Assembly: GCA_036660615.1 (NCBI GenBank)
Contig: JAVXAG010000014.1
Coordinates: 1-23,640 of the forward strand
Source of the DNA: JAVXAG01 sp036660615
GTDB taxonomy: Bacteria; Bacillota; Clostridia; Peptostreptococcales; Anaerovoracaceae
Length of the DNA stretch: 23,640 bases
Direction: 5' to 3'
The notes under the pieces are model-generated. The model worked only from the letters and a program-made list of their open reading frames with translations, was not told the origin of the DNA and made no database searches. Shown in pieces: positions 1 to 7,850 of this stretch. The position numbers and the translations under genes are program-made. Within the stretch, counting starts at the first letter, position 1. Each line of letters starts with the position of its first letter.

Positions 1-14
1 CCATTCCCCGCAAT

Positions 15-41
15 AAAAAAGGAAGTTTAAAAACTTCCTTT
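15..41 (-). terminator. Rho-independent terminator of the ispE-gntR unit
   Basis: On the minus strand AAAGGAAGTTT pairs perfectly with AAACTTCCTTT (positions 18-41), followed at once by a run of T. The hairpin contains the last codons and stop of the GntR gene, so the stem is partly coding sequence. It closes the minus-strand gene cluster. Confidence 0.8.
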
Positions 42-704
42 AAATACCTTTTCGCCTTCTGTAACTACGAACTCTTTTAATTTTTTAACATGTTTGTCTG
101 CTGCTACTCTTGCGGACTCGCTGTCACCGCTTACGATAGCATCTATAATTTCTTTGTGCTCCATTGGCATTTTTTCGTATCTGCTAAAATCATCATAATA
201 TAAATATCTAAATCTCAGAGCCAACTCTTGGACAGTTTCTCCAAACTGAATCAAAGTTTTGTTTCCACTGCAAGTTACAATTAATTTATGGAACATTTCA
301 TCGTAATGAATTATTTTTTCTGTGTCGTTTGCTTTTACTGCGTCACTATAGCCTTGGGTTGCTCTAATTAGCTCTTCCCTTTGCTCCTTAGTAATTCTAG
401 AGGCTGCTAATGATGCCGCTAATCCTTCCAGATCCTCTCTAACTTCAAGAACATCTACCATATCCTTTACAGAAATATTTGATGCATAAGCGCCTTTGCG
501 AGGTTCAATGGTCACAAGTCCTTCTTTTTCTAATTTTCTGATGGCTTCCCTAACTGGGGTTCTACTAACGCCCATATCATCTGCCAATTCTACTTCCATC
601 ATTCTTGTTCCAGGGACTACTTTCCCTGTCAAAATTTGCATTTTTAACTCTTCATAAACAATTTCTCTTAATGGTCTATGGTTTTGTAGGTCAAAATTTA
701 ACAT
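27..704 (-). CDS. GntR-family transcriptional regulator, FCD (FadR-type) subfamily
   Basis: DNA-binding repressor or activator with an N-terminal winged helix-turn-helix (about residues 10-75; core VSRTPVREAIRKLEKEGLV) and a C-terminal all-helical FCD effector domain (about 80-215). The usual FCD metal ligands are visible as D135, H139, H183 and H205, so it probably binds a metal plus a small organic acid or similar ligand. Length 225 aa is normal. The ATG has an AGGAGAG ribosome site 5-6 bases upstream. It starts 15 bases after the ispE stop and is almost certainly cotranscribed with it. The ligand and targets cannot be read from the sequence; an isoprenoid-related role is only suggested by position. 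Confidence 0.9.
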   Translation of the reverse strand: MLNFDLQNHRPLREIVYEELKMQILTGKVVPGTRMMEVELADDMGVSRTPVREAIRKLEKEGLVTIEPRKGAYASNISVKDMVDVLEVREDLEGLAASLAASRITKEQREELIRATQGYSDAVKANDTEKIIHYDEMFHKLIVTCSGNKTLIQFGETVQELALRFRYLYYDDFSRYEKMPMEHKEIIDAIVSGDSESARVAADKHVKKLKEFVVTEGEKVFKGSF

Positions 705-719
705 AATTCTCTCCTATTT

Positions 720-1664
720 CTACTTTGTAGTTTTTGTCCAATATGCTTCATACTTCAAATCTCTCATCTTTTTACAAACTTCTTTGGCATCTTCTATTTT
801 GCTAAAAAACGCAAGCACCGTCGGACCACTACCACTCATCAATACTTTTTTTGTATTCTGTTCTTCCATTAATATATCTATTATATTTTTCACTGCAGGA
901 TATTCCTTTAGTGTATAGTTTTCTAACACATTTATCATTTCCTCAAAGGCCCCTTGGTACTGTCCATTTGCAAGACACTTAACCAATCTATCATTATTTG
1001 GTCTTTGTTTGATAGTACACTTGTCTATCCCCTTATAAACTTCTTTTGTGGATACGCCCATTGGCGGCTTTACTAATACCACATATGAATTTATACCGCA
1101 AATTGGTTCTAATATAGTCCCAGTTCCAATAGCCCTAGCTGCTGATGTGGAAAGACTGTCTTTCTTTATGCCTTTGGAAAGATTTCTGCAACTTTTTCCT
1201 TGCCCCATTATGCAAAATGGTACGTCAGAACCAAGTTGTTTGCCTATGTCACACAGTTGTTTCATCGTTAGGTTTAGGTTCCACAGTTTGTTTAAACCAT
1301 GGAGAACTGCGGCGCCATTGCCGCTTCCTCCGCCTAACCCTGCCGCCACAGGAATTCGTTTAAATATTGATATTGTCAATTTGCCACCTGGCAATTTATA
1401 TCCATATTTTTCGATAATAAGCATTGTTGCTCTATATGCCAAGTTCCTTTTATCCGTTGGCAAATAATATCTATTTGTGGATAGGGAAATTTCTATGTCG
1501 CCATTTTTTTTAGATAAGTCCGGTTCCCAACCTATTTTTACATCATCGTGAAAAGCTAGCTGCTGCATTACCATGTCTACAACATGAAACCCATCAGGTA
1601 GAACTTCTCCCACATCTATAGATAAATTTATCTTCGCAAAGGATTCAATGATAATTTCCTTCAT
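720..1664 (-). CDS. ispE: 4-diphosphocytidyl-2-C-methyl-D-erythritol kinase
   Basis: GHMP-family kinase of the cytosolic MEP pathway. It phosphorylates the 2-hydroxyl of CDP-methylerythritol with ATP on the way to isopentenyl diphosphate. Visible motifs: ESFAKINLSIDV at the N-terminus with the active-site lysine K11; the ATP loop PVAAGLGGGSGNGAAVL (105-121); GSDVPFC with the catalytic aspartate D147; and the C-terminal GHMP motif MSGSGPTVLAFF. The family usually has GLAGGSSNAA in the ATP loop, so GLGGGSGNG is slightly divergent but keeps the glycines. The frame is open 17 codons further upstream, but homologues begin at MKEIIIESFAK, so I chose the ATG at 1664 (314 aa, normal), with AGGA about 10 bases before it. 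The discarded extension runs through a hairpin. Confidence 0.95.
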   Translation of the reverse strand: MKEIIIESFAKINLSIDVGEVLPDGFHVVDMVMQQLAFHDDVKIGWEPDLSKKNGDIEISLSTNRYYLPTDKRNLAYRATMLIIEKYGYKLPGGKLTISIFKRIPVAAGLGGGSGNGAAVLHGLNKLWNLNLTMKQLCDIGKQLGSDVPFCIMGQGKSCRNLSKGIKKDSLSTSAARAIGTGTILEPICGINSYVVLVKPPMGVSTKEVYKGIDKCTIKQRPNNDRLVKCLANGQYQGAFEEMINVLENYTLKEYPAVKNIIDILMEEQNTKKVLMSGSGPTVLAFFSKIEDAKEVCKKMRDLKYEAYWTKTTK

Positions 1665-1693
1665 TGTTTTACAGTTCCTAACTCCAATAGACA

Positions 1694-1717
1694 AAATGAG
1701 CGGATAGCCGCCCATTT
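1694..1717 (-). terminator. Hairpin in the gap between the Ig-like gene and ispE
   Basis: A 10-bp stem (AAATGGGCGG against CCGCTCATTT on the minus strand, one G-U pair) with a 4-base CTAT loop sits in the 64-base gap between two minus-strand genes. The 3' arm ends in TTTTGTCT, so it could be a weak or partial terminator lowering expression of ispE and gntR, or an RNA processing site. I see no alternative pairing that would make it a switch. Confidence 0.45.
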
Positions 1718-1728
1718 CACCATTTATA

Positions 1729-2586
1729 TTATTTCTTCTTTTTCTTTTGTGCTGCTATTTTCTTTGCTCGCCTAGCTTCTTCAGCGGCTTTGGCTTCTGC
1801 AATGGCTTTTCTGCCTGTAATATATGAACTTCCGCCTTCAGAAATACGTTGTGGTCTCTTTAGTTTATAGATGCCTTCGTATAAATCGTCATCGTCTTCC
1901 TCTTCAACCTCTTCGCCTCTAGCTCTGGCTGCTTTTCTTGCGGCTCTAGCTGCTTTCTTAGCCTTTTCTTTTTCAGCTTTTTCTACAATTTCTTCCACAG
2001 ATTTACCAGTTTTCTTGGCTTCTTTATATGGATTTACTTTTGCTTCTTTTTCTCTTTCTTGTTGTTGTTTAACCATTTCCTTCTTCATTGAGCGTGATGA
2101 AAAGAAGAATATTCCACCAAACATTACAACCATCATAAGCATATTTATTTGTGCATTTCTATTCTGGTTTATTGTGGTAAATTTCACAGTGACATCATCT
2201 CCAAGAGCATTTCCATCATTGTCCACAAAATCTCCAGATACTATTAATCTGTAAGTTGAATTACTTTCAATCTTTAAACGTTTGCTGGTGTTATCTGCAA
2301 GAACCATTACTTGTCCTTGTTCTTTAGGTTGGTATAACACTCTTAGCGGGATTTCTTTCCCCTTTGGATCCAAAATTTTAAAACAATCTGCATTAATTTT
2401 TTCCGTCTTTGGATCATTAATTTCATTGTTAAAATATAGTTTTACACCTAAATTATCAATTGATGTAGATTTTTGGTCATTTCTTGGGTATGTTTCTTTT
2501 AATTCTAAATTAGCACCAAAACAAATTGATGTTGTTAATAAAACTAACATTGCTGATAGACAAACTAATGCGCCTATTCTCTTCAT
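1729..2586 (-). CDS. Membrane-anchored protein with extracellular Ig-like (Big_5/SbsA-type) domain and charged cytoplasmic tail
   Basis: Product of 285 aa. It has a signal peptide (residues 1-25, ending SICFGA), then an Ig-like domain (about 26-140) with the Big_5 pattern: LKETYPRNDQ, VKLYFNNEI and YRLIVSGDFVDNDGNAL. A single transmembrane helix follows (about 147-163, MLMMVVMFGGIFFF), then about 120 residues of cytoplasmic tail. The tail is rich in Lys, Arg, Ala and Glu, with an acidic patch (EEVEEEDDDD) and a terminal run of lysines. Expected topology is domain outside, tail inside. The start was moved from an ATG 24 bases upstream to 2586 because GGAGGAG lies 8 bases before it. It lies 20 bases after tadA, in the same unit. 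Function unknown; the basic tail could contact nucleic acid or membrane, which is inference only. Confidence 0.75.
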   Translation of the reverse strand: MKRIGALVCLSAMLVLLTTSICFGANLELKETYPRNDQKSTSIDNLGVKLYFNNEINDPKTEKINADCFKILDPKGKEIPLRVLYQPKEQGQVMVLADNTSKRLKIESNSTYRLIVSGDFVDNDGNALGDDVTVKFTTINQNRNAQINMLMMVVMFGGIFFFSSRSMKKEMVKQQQEREKEAKVNPYKEAKKTGKSVEEIVEKAEKEKAKKAARAARKAARARGEEVEEEDDDDLYEGIYKLKRPQRISEGGSSYITGRKAIAEAKAAEEARRAKKIAAQKKKKK

Positions 2587-2606
2587 GTGTGTACTCCTCC
2601 GATTCA

Positions 2607-3059
2607 TCATTTCCCTGTCTTTCTAAGTCTCATAAAAAAATTTCTTATTATTTCTCGGCATTCTTCTTCCATTATGCCTGTTTCAATATTTACAAAATGG
2701 TTTAGTTTTTCTTCTTGTACGATATTAAAGACGGAGCCACATCCTCCCGCTTTGGGATCCATGGTTCCAATGTACAAGTTCTTTATTCTTGACCACACTA
2801 TTGCTCCTGCACACATAGCACAAGGCTCTACTGTAACATACATATTACACCCTATTAATCTCCAACCGCCCAGCGCCTTTGCGGCCTCCCTTATGGCAAT
2901 CATCTCGCCATGAGCTGTCGGATCTTTTGTGGTCTCTGTTAAATTGTATCCTCTGCCAATTATCTGGCCATCTTTTTCAATGATAGCTCCTATTGGAATT
3001 TCGCCTAATTCTTCGGCTTTTTTAGCTTCCTTTAGGGCTTCAATCATAAACATATTCAT
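2607..3059 (-). CDS. tadA: tRNA-specific adenosine-34 deaminase
   Basis: Zinc-dependent deaminase that converts A34 to inosine at the wobble position of tRNA-Arg(ACG), acting in the cytosol as a homodimer. Cytidine-deaminase-fold signatures are complete: TAHGEM with zinc ligand H50 and proton-shuttle E52, and PCAMCAGAIV with zinc ligands C80 and C83. The C-terminal helix ends with the RNFFMRLRK tail typical of TadA. The family usually has HAE; HGE is a common variant. The frame opens 13 codons earlier, but the ATG at 3059 has AAAGG 5-6 bases upstream and gives the usual length (150 aa). It lies 54 bases after the conserved hypothetical gene and before the Ig-like gene. Paralogous nucleoside or guanine deaminases are less likely given this layout. 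Confidence 0.93.
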   Translation of the reverse strand: MNMFMIEALKEAKKAEELGEIPIGAIIEKDGQIIGRGYNLTETTKDPTAHGEMIAIREAAKALGGWRLIGCNMYVTVEPCAMCAGAIVWSRIKNLYIGTMDPKAGGCGSVFNIVQEEKLNHFVNIETGIMEEECREIIRNFFMRLRKTGK

Positions 3060-3113
3060 ATACCTTTCAATGTTACCACATTTTTTCCGATTTTTCAACA
3101 GGTATTTCTAACT

Positions 3114-3956
3114 CTATACCTCTATTAAATCTCCCGAATCCATATCAATCTTAGCAATCCAATATCCAAATATTTCTTCTCGTATTTCTTCTGTGGTATC
3201 TTCTATCCTTCCGTATATTTCTTCTGCACCTTTTAGGGGTTGCCACAATGAAAAGCCGTTCCCTCCATTAAATGGTTGTTCGCCTCGAAAGAACCTTCCG
3301 GGTATGCCTACAAAGTATGCGTTAGCCGTCTTTCCAAATATGTAGTGTTGGTATTGCTCTGCCTGTTTCTTGCACTCATCTAAAAGCCTCGGATATTTTT
3401 TGTCCAAGTTCATTATATACCATATGCTACCTGTTTCATCATTTTTCTTATCAAATATATCACTATTTTCTATCTTATTTGTTGCCTCGGCTATTTCTCT
3501 CCAAGTTTCCATATAATCTACTTTTTTTATCTCCGACAAATAAGGCAATGCAGTCTTGGTCAATGTAATGGGTTGACCTTTTTCTTCGCCCCTAGGCGTA
3601 GCCACCATTAGGCAATAAGAAAATTTTTCTATGTTATTACCTTTTCCATCAACATTGTTACAGTTGAATTTCTGATAAGTTCGACCTTCCCCCATTTTGT
3701 TTACAAAGATTGGCCCCATATCTAAGTGAGCCACTCCATTTTCACCAAACCCAAGTAGCACAAGTCTATATTCCATTTCCGTTTGAAACGCAACCTGAGT
3801 GGAGGGTAAAAAGTTTTTTGCAATATATTGTATTGCTCCCTTATTCTTATAAGTTTCCATCTTGCATGACACAAATACTTGGTCATTTTCCCAATAAGTA
3901 AAGCTATTATCGCATAACTCCGTATTTAATATATGTTTTTTGTAATCATTCCCCAT
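3114..3956 (-). CDS. Conserved hypothetical protein of Clostridia
   Basis: Soluble 280-aa protein with no signal peptide or membrane segment and no motif tied to a known reaction. The C-terminal third has a distinctive aromatic and glycine-rich stretch (YFVGIPGRFF, then GEQPF, FSLWQPLKG and EEIFGYWIAKID). I associate this pattern from memory with uncharacterised clostridial proteins of similar length; I cannot verify the family. The frame is open 16 codons further upstream from a TTG, but GGAGG lies 7 bases before the ATG at 3956, which decides the start. First gene of the minus-strand cluster with tadA, divergent from cvpA. A role near sporulation or the envelope would be a guess. Confidence 0.7.
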   Translation of the reverse strand: MGNDYKKHILNTELCDNSFTYWENDQVFVSCKMETYKNKGAIQYIAKNFLPSTQVAFQTEMEYRLVLLGFGENGVAHLDMGPIFVNKMGEGRTYQKFNCNNVDGKGNNIEKFSYCLMVATPRGEEKGQPITLTKTALPYLSEIKKVDYMETWREIAEATNKIENSDIFDKKNDETGSIWYIMNLDKKYPRLLDECKKQAEQYQHYIFGKTANAYFVGIPGRFFRGEQPFNGGNGFSLWQPLKGAEEIYGRIEDTTEEIREEIFGYWIAKIDMDSGDLIEV

Positions 3957-4017
3957 ATTCTTTCCTCCACATGGGCAAGGGTGGAAAAGTTCTTTCACAC
4001 TCAAGCCTCTCTCTATA

Positions 4018-4046
4018 TTGCATTTTTCAAGTATTTTTAGTAATAT
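4018..4046 (+). promoter_or_regulatory. Candidate promoter for cvpA
   Basis: TTGCAT (4018-4023) and TAATAT (4041-4046) are separated by 17 bases in the 147-base gap between divergent genes. The match to the sigma-A consensus is only moderate (3 of 6 and 4 of 6), in very AT-rich DNA, so this is a candidate only. Confidence 0.3.
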
Positions 4047-4103
4047 ATATATGAGGAAAGTGCTGGCGCTATTCTACATAATGAGAAAGGTGGATATTTT
4101 ACT

Positions 4104-4742
4104 ATGGCAATGGATGTAATTGTAGGTGTAATAATTCTTTTATCCATGTTTTTTGGTGTAAAAAAAGGCTTTGCCTTAACATTAATTAATTGTATGCAAT
4201 GGTTTTTATCTGTTATTGTTGCCTTTCTTTTTTACGGTCGTTTCCAAGATTTATTAGTAGATAAAACTCATATAGATGAAGTTATAAATGAAAAAATTGT
4301 AACGACTATTTCCGGATCTGTAACAGAAAGCCCTACTTATCAGTCTATCCCGCATCTGTTTTCAGATACTCTTAATGAGATTTCTGATACTTTTATGTAT
4401 AGAACCGCAACTACTATGACGGATATCTTGCTATCTATAATAGCTTTCTTACTTATTATTATAGGTATAAAAATAGCCTGCTTTTTAATCAGCAGACTCT
4501 TTTCCAAAAAATATAATGATGGTATTGTCGGTTTCTTTGATGGCGCCTTTGGCCTTGGTCTTGGCCTTGTCAGAGGAGTGTTACTTGTATTGATCTTCTT
4601 TGCGTTCCTTGTACCTATACTCGGCATCATCTTCCCTGAATTTTCAACCTTTTTTCTTGACTCCTTTGAAACGTCTTACATTGCCGAGATGATATATAAC
4701 GACAACATACTTCTTATTCTAATGGATAGCCTATTCAACTAA
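4104..4742 (+). CDS. CvpA family membrane protein
   Basis: Integral membrane protein of 212 aa with four predicted helices: about residues 3-20, 28-45, 110-132 and 148-175. The first two are a closely spaced hairpin opening with MDVIVGVIILLSMFFGVKKGF, the classic CvpA start (colicin V production family, PF02674). The family's conserved glycine-rich C-terminal segment is present (DGAFGLGLGLVRGVLLVLIFF). The molecular role of CvpA proteins in Firmicutes is not settled; some are linked to biofilm, stress or cell-envelope phenotypes. The ATG is chosen with AGGTGG about 10 bases upstream; a second in-frame ATG two codons later is possible. Its 3' end overlaps the convergent EamA gene by 12 bases. 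Confidence 0.85.
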   Translation: MAMDVIVGVIILLSMFFGVKKGFALTLINCMQWFLSVIVAFLFYGRFQDLLVDKTHIDEVINEKIVTTISGSVTESPTYQSIPHLFSDTLNEISDTFMYRTATTMTDILLSIIAFLLIIIGIKIACFLISRLFSKKYNDGIVGFFDGAFGLGLGLVRGVLLVLIFFAFLVPILGIIFPEFSTFFLDSFETSYIAEMIYNDNILLILMDSLFN

Positions 4743-5642
4743 ATCCTTAGGCTTTTCTTTGTCAAAAGCAATGATAAAGATTGTCCCTATTACTAGGGCA
4801 AACCCAACAAAGTCCATCCCTTGGAATACTACTCCAAGACAGGCTACGGCAAGTACAGTGGAAACAATCGGTTCAACTGTTGCCAAGATGCTACCTTTTG
4901 TCGGTCCAATTCTTTTTACTCCCTCAAGATAGAAACAGAATGTAATAACTGTTCCAAATACTACTATTACTCCAAGCATAGTAAATGTGACTACGTCCCA
5001 AGTTCCGACTATATGCCATGGTTTAAATATCACGCAAAGTATTATCCCTGCAATGAGCATTCCCCAACCTGTTACAGTTTCTGTTCCATATTCCTTTATT
5101 ATCTGTTGTGGCTGTATGCTATATATGGCAACAGTTCCTGCATTAAATATTCCCCACAAAAGTGCTTCTTTGGAAATTGCAAGTGATGTAAAATCGCCAT
5201 GAGTTGAAATAAGTACGGTTCCTATAATTGCCAATGTTACTGCAAGCAACTCGCCTTTTCTTGGCATCTTCTTTGATTGTAATGCCAAAAACCCTACGAT
5301 GATTACTGGACTTAAATACGATAATACTGTTGCTGTGGCTGCATTGGAATATGATATTGCTGTAAAGTATGAATATTGGCAAGCGCCTACACCCATTATG
5401 GCAAAAATAAATAAAGAAAATGTGTCTTTTTTATTCTTAAATATCCTAAATATATCTTTCTTTCCTTTGGCTGCTGCGATGATAACCAAAATGATTCCTG
5501 CTAATAAAAGTCTTACTGGTACCAGCCAATCTGTTGTTAATCCTCTGTTGTCAAATAGATACTGTGCCGAAACACCACACACTGCCCAAAGAGTAGCCCC
5601 TATCAGTGTTAGGGCATATCCCTTTTTCATGTATTTGTTCAT
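4731..5642 (-). CDS. EamA/RhaT family (DMT superfamily) transporter
   Basis: Multi-pass inner-membrane permease, 303 aa, with ten predicted helices built from two EamA repeats (about residues 8-140 and 155-292). The start is typical (GYALTLIGATLWAVCGVSAQYL), and helix 4 has the ISYSNAATATVLSYLSPV signature of carboxylate/amino-acid/amine-type DMT proteins. The loop VKRIGPTKGSILATVEPIVS in the second repeat is also diagnostic. Such proteins export or exchange amino acids, nucleosides or other small metabolites; the substrate cannot be read from sequence. The ATG at 5642 has AAAGG 9 bases upstream. It is transcribed away from the pyrimidine operon and converges on cvpA. Single-gene unit. Confidence 0.9.
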   Translation of the reverse strand: MNKYMKKGYALTLIGATLWAVCGVSAQYLFDNRGLTTDWLVPVRLLLAGIILVIIAAAKGKKDIFRIFKNKKDTFSLFIFAIMGVGACQYSYFTAISYSNAATATVLSYLSPVIIVGFLALQSKKMPRKGELLAVTLAIIGTVLISTHGDFTSLAISKEALLWGIFNAGTVAIYSIQPQQIIKEYGTETVTGWGMLIAGIILCVIFKPWHIVGTWDVVTFTMLGVIVVFGTVITFCFYLEGVKRIGPTKGSILATVEPIVSTVLAVACLGVVFQGMDFVGFALVIGTIFIIAFDKEKPKDLVE

Positions 5643-5690
5643 TAATTATTACCTTTCATCTGTAAAATTTCTCTTATAATTTTCTTATAT

Positions 5691-5720
5691 ATTGTAACAC
5701 ACTATTTACTTGCAAGGCAA
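5691..5720 (-). promoter_or_regulatory. Candidate promoter for the EamA transporter
   Basis: On the minus strand TTGCCT (5715-5720) is followed after 18 bases by TACAAT (5691-5696), about 50 bases before the EamA start. The -10 is good (5 of 6); the -35 is fair. Confidence 0.45.
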
Positions 5721-5784
5721 AACCATTTATAATTGAAATAGAAATATTTTTATATTAATCTATAAAAAAATTTATTGCATACTA

Positions 5785-5813
5785 TTGACACCGCTAAAAT
5801 CTTGTGGTAAGAT
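5785..5813 (+). promoter_or_regulatory. Sigma-A promoter of the pyr operon
   Basis: Perfect TTGACA (5785-5790), 17-base spacer and TAAGAT (5808-5813, 5 of 6). Transcription would begin near 5820, giving a leader of about 35 bases with GGAG at 5841-5844. The leader has no room for the PyrR-type antiterminator/terminator found before Bacillus pyr genes, so any control must act at this promoter or in trans. Confidence 0.8.
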
Positions 5814-5854
5814 ACTGAAGATTTAGGCAAAAACACAAAAGGAGTAGAAAAAGA

Positions 5855-7132
5855 ATGAGAATATTGTTAAAAAACGGTCAGATATTTACCGAATACGGTT
5901 TTCAACAAAAAGACATTATTGTACTTGACCATAGTATTTTTGTCAAAAGTTCACAATCACAAAATCTTCAATTTGATAAGGTTATCGACTTTACTGATAA
6001 GTTAATTATTCCAGGTTTCGTTGATGTTCACGTACATCTCAGAGAACCTGGTTTTTTTTATAAGGAATCTATCGCCACAGGGACTTTGGCCGCAGCTAAA
6101 GGTGGATATACTGCCGTATGCTCCATGCCAAACCTTAATCCAGTTCCAAGCACCTTGGAAAATCTCAATGTACAACTTGACATCATAAAAAAAGATGCCA
6201 ACACAAGGGTTTTCCCATATGGAACTATTACTCGTGAGCAAAATGGCAAAGGCGTTTTGTCTGATATGGAGGCTCTTGCACCTTTTGTTATTGGATTTAC
6301 TGATGATGGCAAAGGCGTACAACATGGAGAACTTATGGAAGAAGCCATGGTTATGGCAAAGAAATTAGGAAAGCCAATTGTGGCTCATTGCGAAGATGAA
6401 AGTCTTTTGACTGGTGGATATATTCACCAAGGAGAATATGCTAAGTTGCATAATCACAAAGGGATTTCTTCTGAAAGTGAATGGAAACAAGTGGAAAGGG
6501 ATATTGCCCTTTGTAAAAAAACTGGTGTACAGTATCACGTTTGTCACATATCTACAAAAGAAACTGTTGATTTGATTAGAAATGCCAAGGCTGATGGCGT
6601 AAACATAACCTGCGAAGTTGGACCTCATTATCTGGTTTTCTGCGACGAAGACTTAAAAGAGGAAGGACGTTTCAAGATGAATCCGCCTATTAGAAGTCGC
6701 CTAGACAGAGATGCTTTGATAAAAGGCATACAGGATGGAACTATTGATATGATTTCAACTGACCATGCCCCTCACTCTGCCGAAGAAAAAAGCAAAGGTC
6801 TGGAGAAAAGTGCATTTGGAATTGTTGGTCTGGAAACCAGCTTCCAAGTTCTTTATACAAAATTAGTAGAAAAAGATATTATTTCTTTAGAAAAACTTAT
6901 TGACTTGATGGCTATTGCCCCAAGAAAAGTTTTCGCAATTGACGGTGGCTACATCAAAGACAACCAATTGGCTGATTTGACTGTAATAAACCTAAAAAGT
7001 AACTCAACTATAAATTCTGAGACTTTTGTCTCAAAAGGCAAGGCAACTCCTTTTGACGGAATGGCAGTAGATGGAGAAATTGTATTTACAATGGTTAACG
7101 GAAAGGTTGTGTGGAACAAATATGAATATTAG
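5855..7132 (+). CDS. pyrC: Dihydroorotase
   Basis: Zinc hydrolase of the amidohydrolase superfamily that cyclises N-carbamoyl-L-aspartate to L-dihydroorotate, the third step of UMP synthesis. The N-terminal metal motif DVHVHLREPG (H59, H61) is intact. So are MPN (Met-Pro-Asn, near residue 96), FTDDGKGVQ (bridging aspartate region), CHIST with a metal histidine, and STDHAPHS with the catalytic aspartate near the C-terminus. Length 425 aa fits the class I bacterial enzyme encoded in Bacillus-type pyr clusters. First gene of the operon; GGAG lies 10 bases before the ATG. Its 3' end overlaps the pyrK start by 11 bases. Allantoinase or hydantoinase are excluded by the neighbours. Confidence 0.96.
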   Translation: MRILLKNGQIFTEYGFQQKDIIVLDHSIFVKSSQSQNLQFDKVIDFTDKLIIPGFVDVHVHLREPGFFYKESIATGTLAAAKGGYTAVCSMPNLNPVPSTLENLNVQLDIIKKDANTRVFPYGTITREQNGKGVLSDMEALAPFVIGFTDDGKGVQHGELMEEAMVMAKKLGKPIVAHCEDESLLTGGYIHQGEYAKLHNHKGISSESEWKQVERDIALCKKTGVQYHVCHISTKETVDLIRNAKADGVNITCEVGPHYLVFCDEDLKEEGRFKMNPPIRSRLDRDALIKGIQDGTIDMISTDHAPHSAEEKSKGLEKSAFGIVGLETSFQVLYTKLVEKDIISLEKLIDLMAIAPRKVFAIDGGYIKDNQLADLTVINLKSNSTINSETFVSKGKATPFDGMAVDGEIVFTMVNGKVVWNKYEY

Positions 7133-7850
7133 ACCTGCATTAATATTTAGCAATGATGAAATTGCTGACAAAGTCTACAAGATGGTTATGATGACCAACT
7201 GTAAAGATTACACAAATCCAGGCCAATTTGTAAACATAAAGATTGATGGATTTTATTTGCGCAGACCGATTTCTGTGACTTCATATACTGCTCATCAACT
7301 TACTATTATCTATAAAGTGGTCGGTGAAGGAACTAAAAAAATGTCAGAACTGGTGGGCGGTAACGAATTGGAACTTTTAGCGCCTTTGGGAAATGGATAC
7401 AATCTAAATAAAATTGGTGAAAAACCACTTCTTGTTGGTGGTGGAGCTGGCGTTCCCCCAATGATAGGTCTTGCAAAAGCCCTTGTAAGAGAAAATCGAT
7501 CTCCTCAGGTAATTCTAGGTTTTAACTCCACCGCAGATGTGTTTGGCATCGCAGACTTTCAGGTTATGGGTATTAATCCAATTATCACAACTGTAGATGG
7601 AAGTTACGGACAAACTGGATTTGTAACCGATGCAATGAAAACTTTAAAATACGATTACGTCTGTGCCTGCGGTCCTGAACCAATGTTAAAGGCTATCTAC
7701 GATTTATCCCCTGATGGTCAATTCAGTTTTGAGGCTAGAATGGCATGTGGTTTTGGCGCTTGTATGGGTTGTAGCTGTGAAACAAAATACGGTTCAAAAA
7801 GAATTTGTACTGATGGCCCTGTGCTATTTAAGGAGGAAATAATATGGTAG
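7122..7850 (+). CDS. pyrK: Dihydroorotate dehydrogenase B, electron-transfer (FAD/2Fe-2S) subunit
   Basis: Partner of PyrD in the class 1B enzyme. It passes electrons from dihydroorotate oxidation to NAD+ through FAD and a 2Fe-2S cluster. Seen: a ferredoxin-reductase-like FAD motif RRPISV (47-52), the nucleotide loop GGGAGVPPM in the NAD-binding domain, and the cluster ligands C209, C214, C217 and C229 in CGFGACMGCSC followed by RICTDGPV. Length 242 aa. The frame is open upstream, but the extension lies inside pyrC in another frame; homologues start at MNIRPALI, so I use the ATG at 7122. Coupling with pyrC by overlap is likely. The stop overlaps the pyrD start. Confidence 0.95.
   Translation: MNIRPALIFSNDEIADKVYKMVMMTNCKDYTNPGQFVNIKIDGFYLRRPISVTSYTAHQLTIIYKVVGEGTKKMSELVGGNELELLAPLGNGYNLNKIGEKPLLVGGGAGVPPMIGLAKALVRENRSPQVILGFNSTADVFGIADFQVMGINPIITTVDGSYGQTGFVTDAMKTLKYDYVCACGPEPMLKAIYDLSPDGQFSFEARMACGFGACMGCSCETKYGSKRICTDGPVLFKEEIIW

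Noticed and set aside
720..1664. Long open frames on the plus strand inside ispE
   Set aside because: They lack ribosome sites and family motifs, while the minus-strand frame has full GHMP kinase signatures. The same applies to opposite-strand frames over the Ig-like, pyr, MATE and GGDEF genes.
3114..3956. IMP cyclohydrolase (PurO-like) identity for the conserved hypothetical
   Set aside because: A superficial length match only; none of the PurO motifs are present.
3114..4004. Start at the upstream TTG or GTG, which would add a Cys-rich HPCPCGG segment resembling a metal-binding motif
   Set aside because: The segment is the translation of the ribosome site itself: GGAGG lies 7 bases before the ATG at 3956. 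The CPCGG motif is therefore not part of the protein.
5814..5854. PyrR-type attenuator or riboswitch before pyrC
   Set aside because: The region between the -10 element and the start codon is only about 40 bases and shows no stable stem or T-run.
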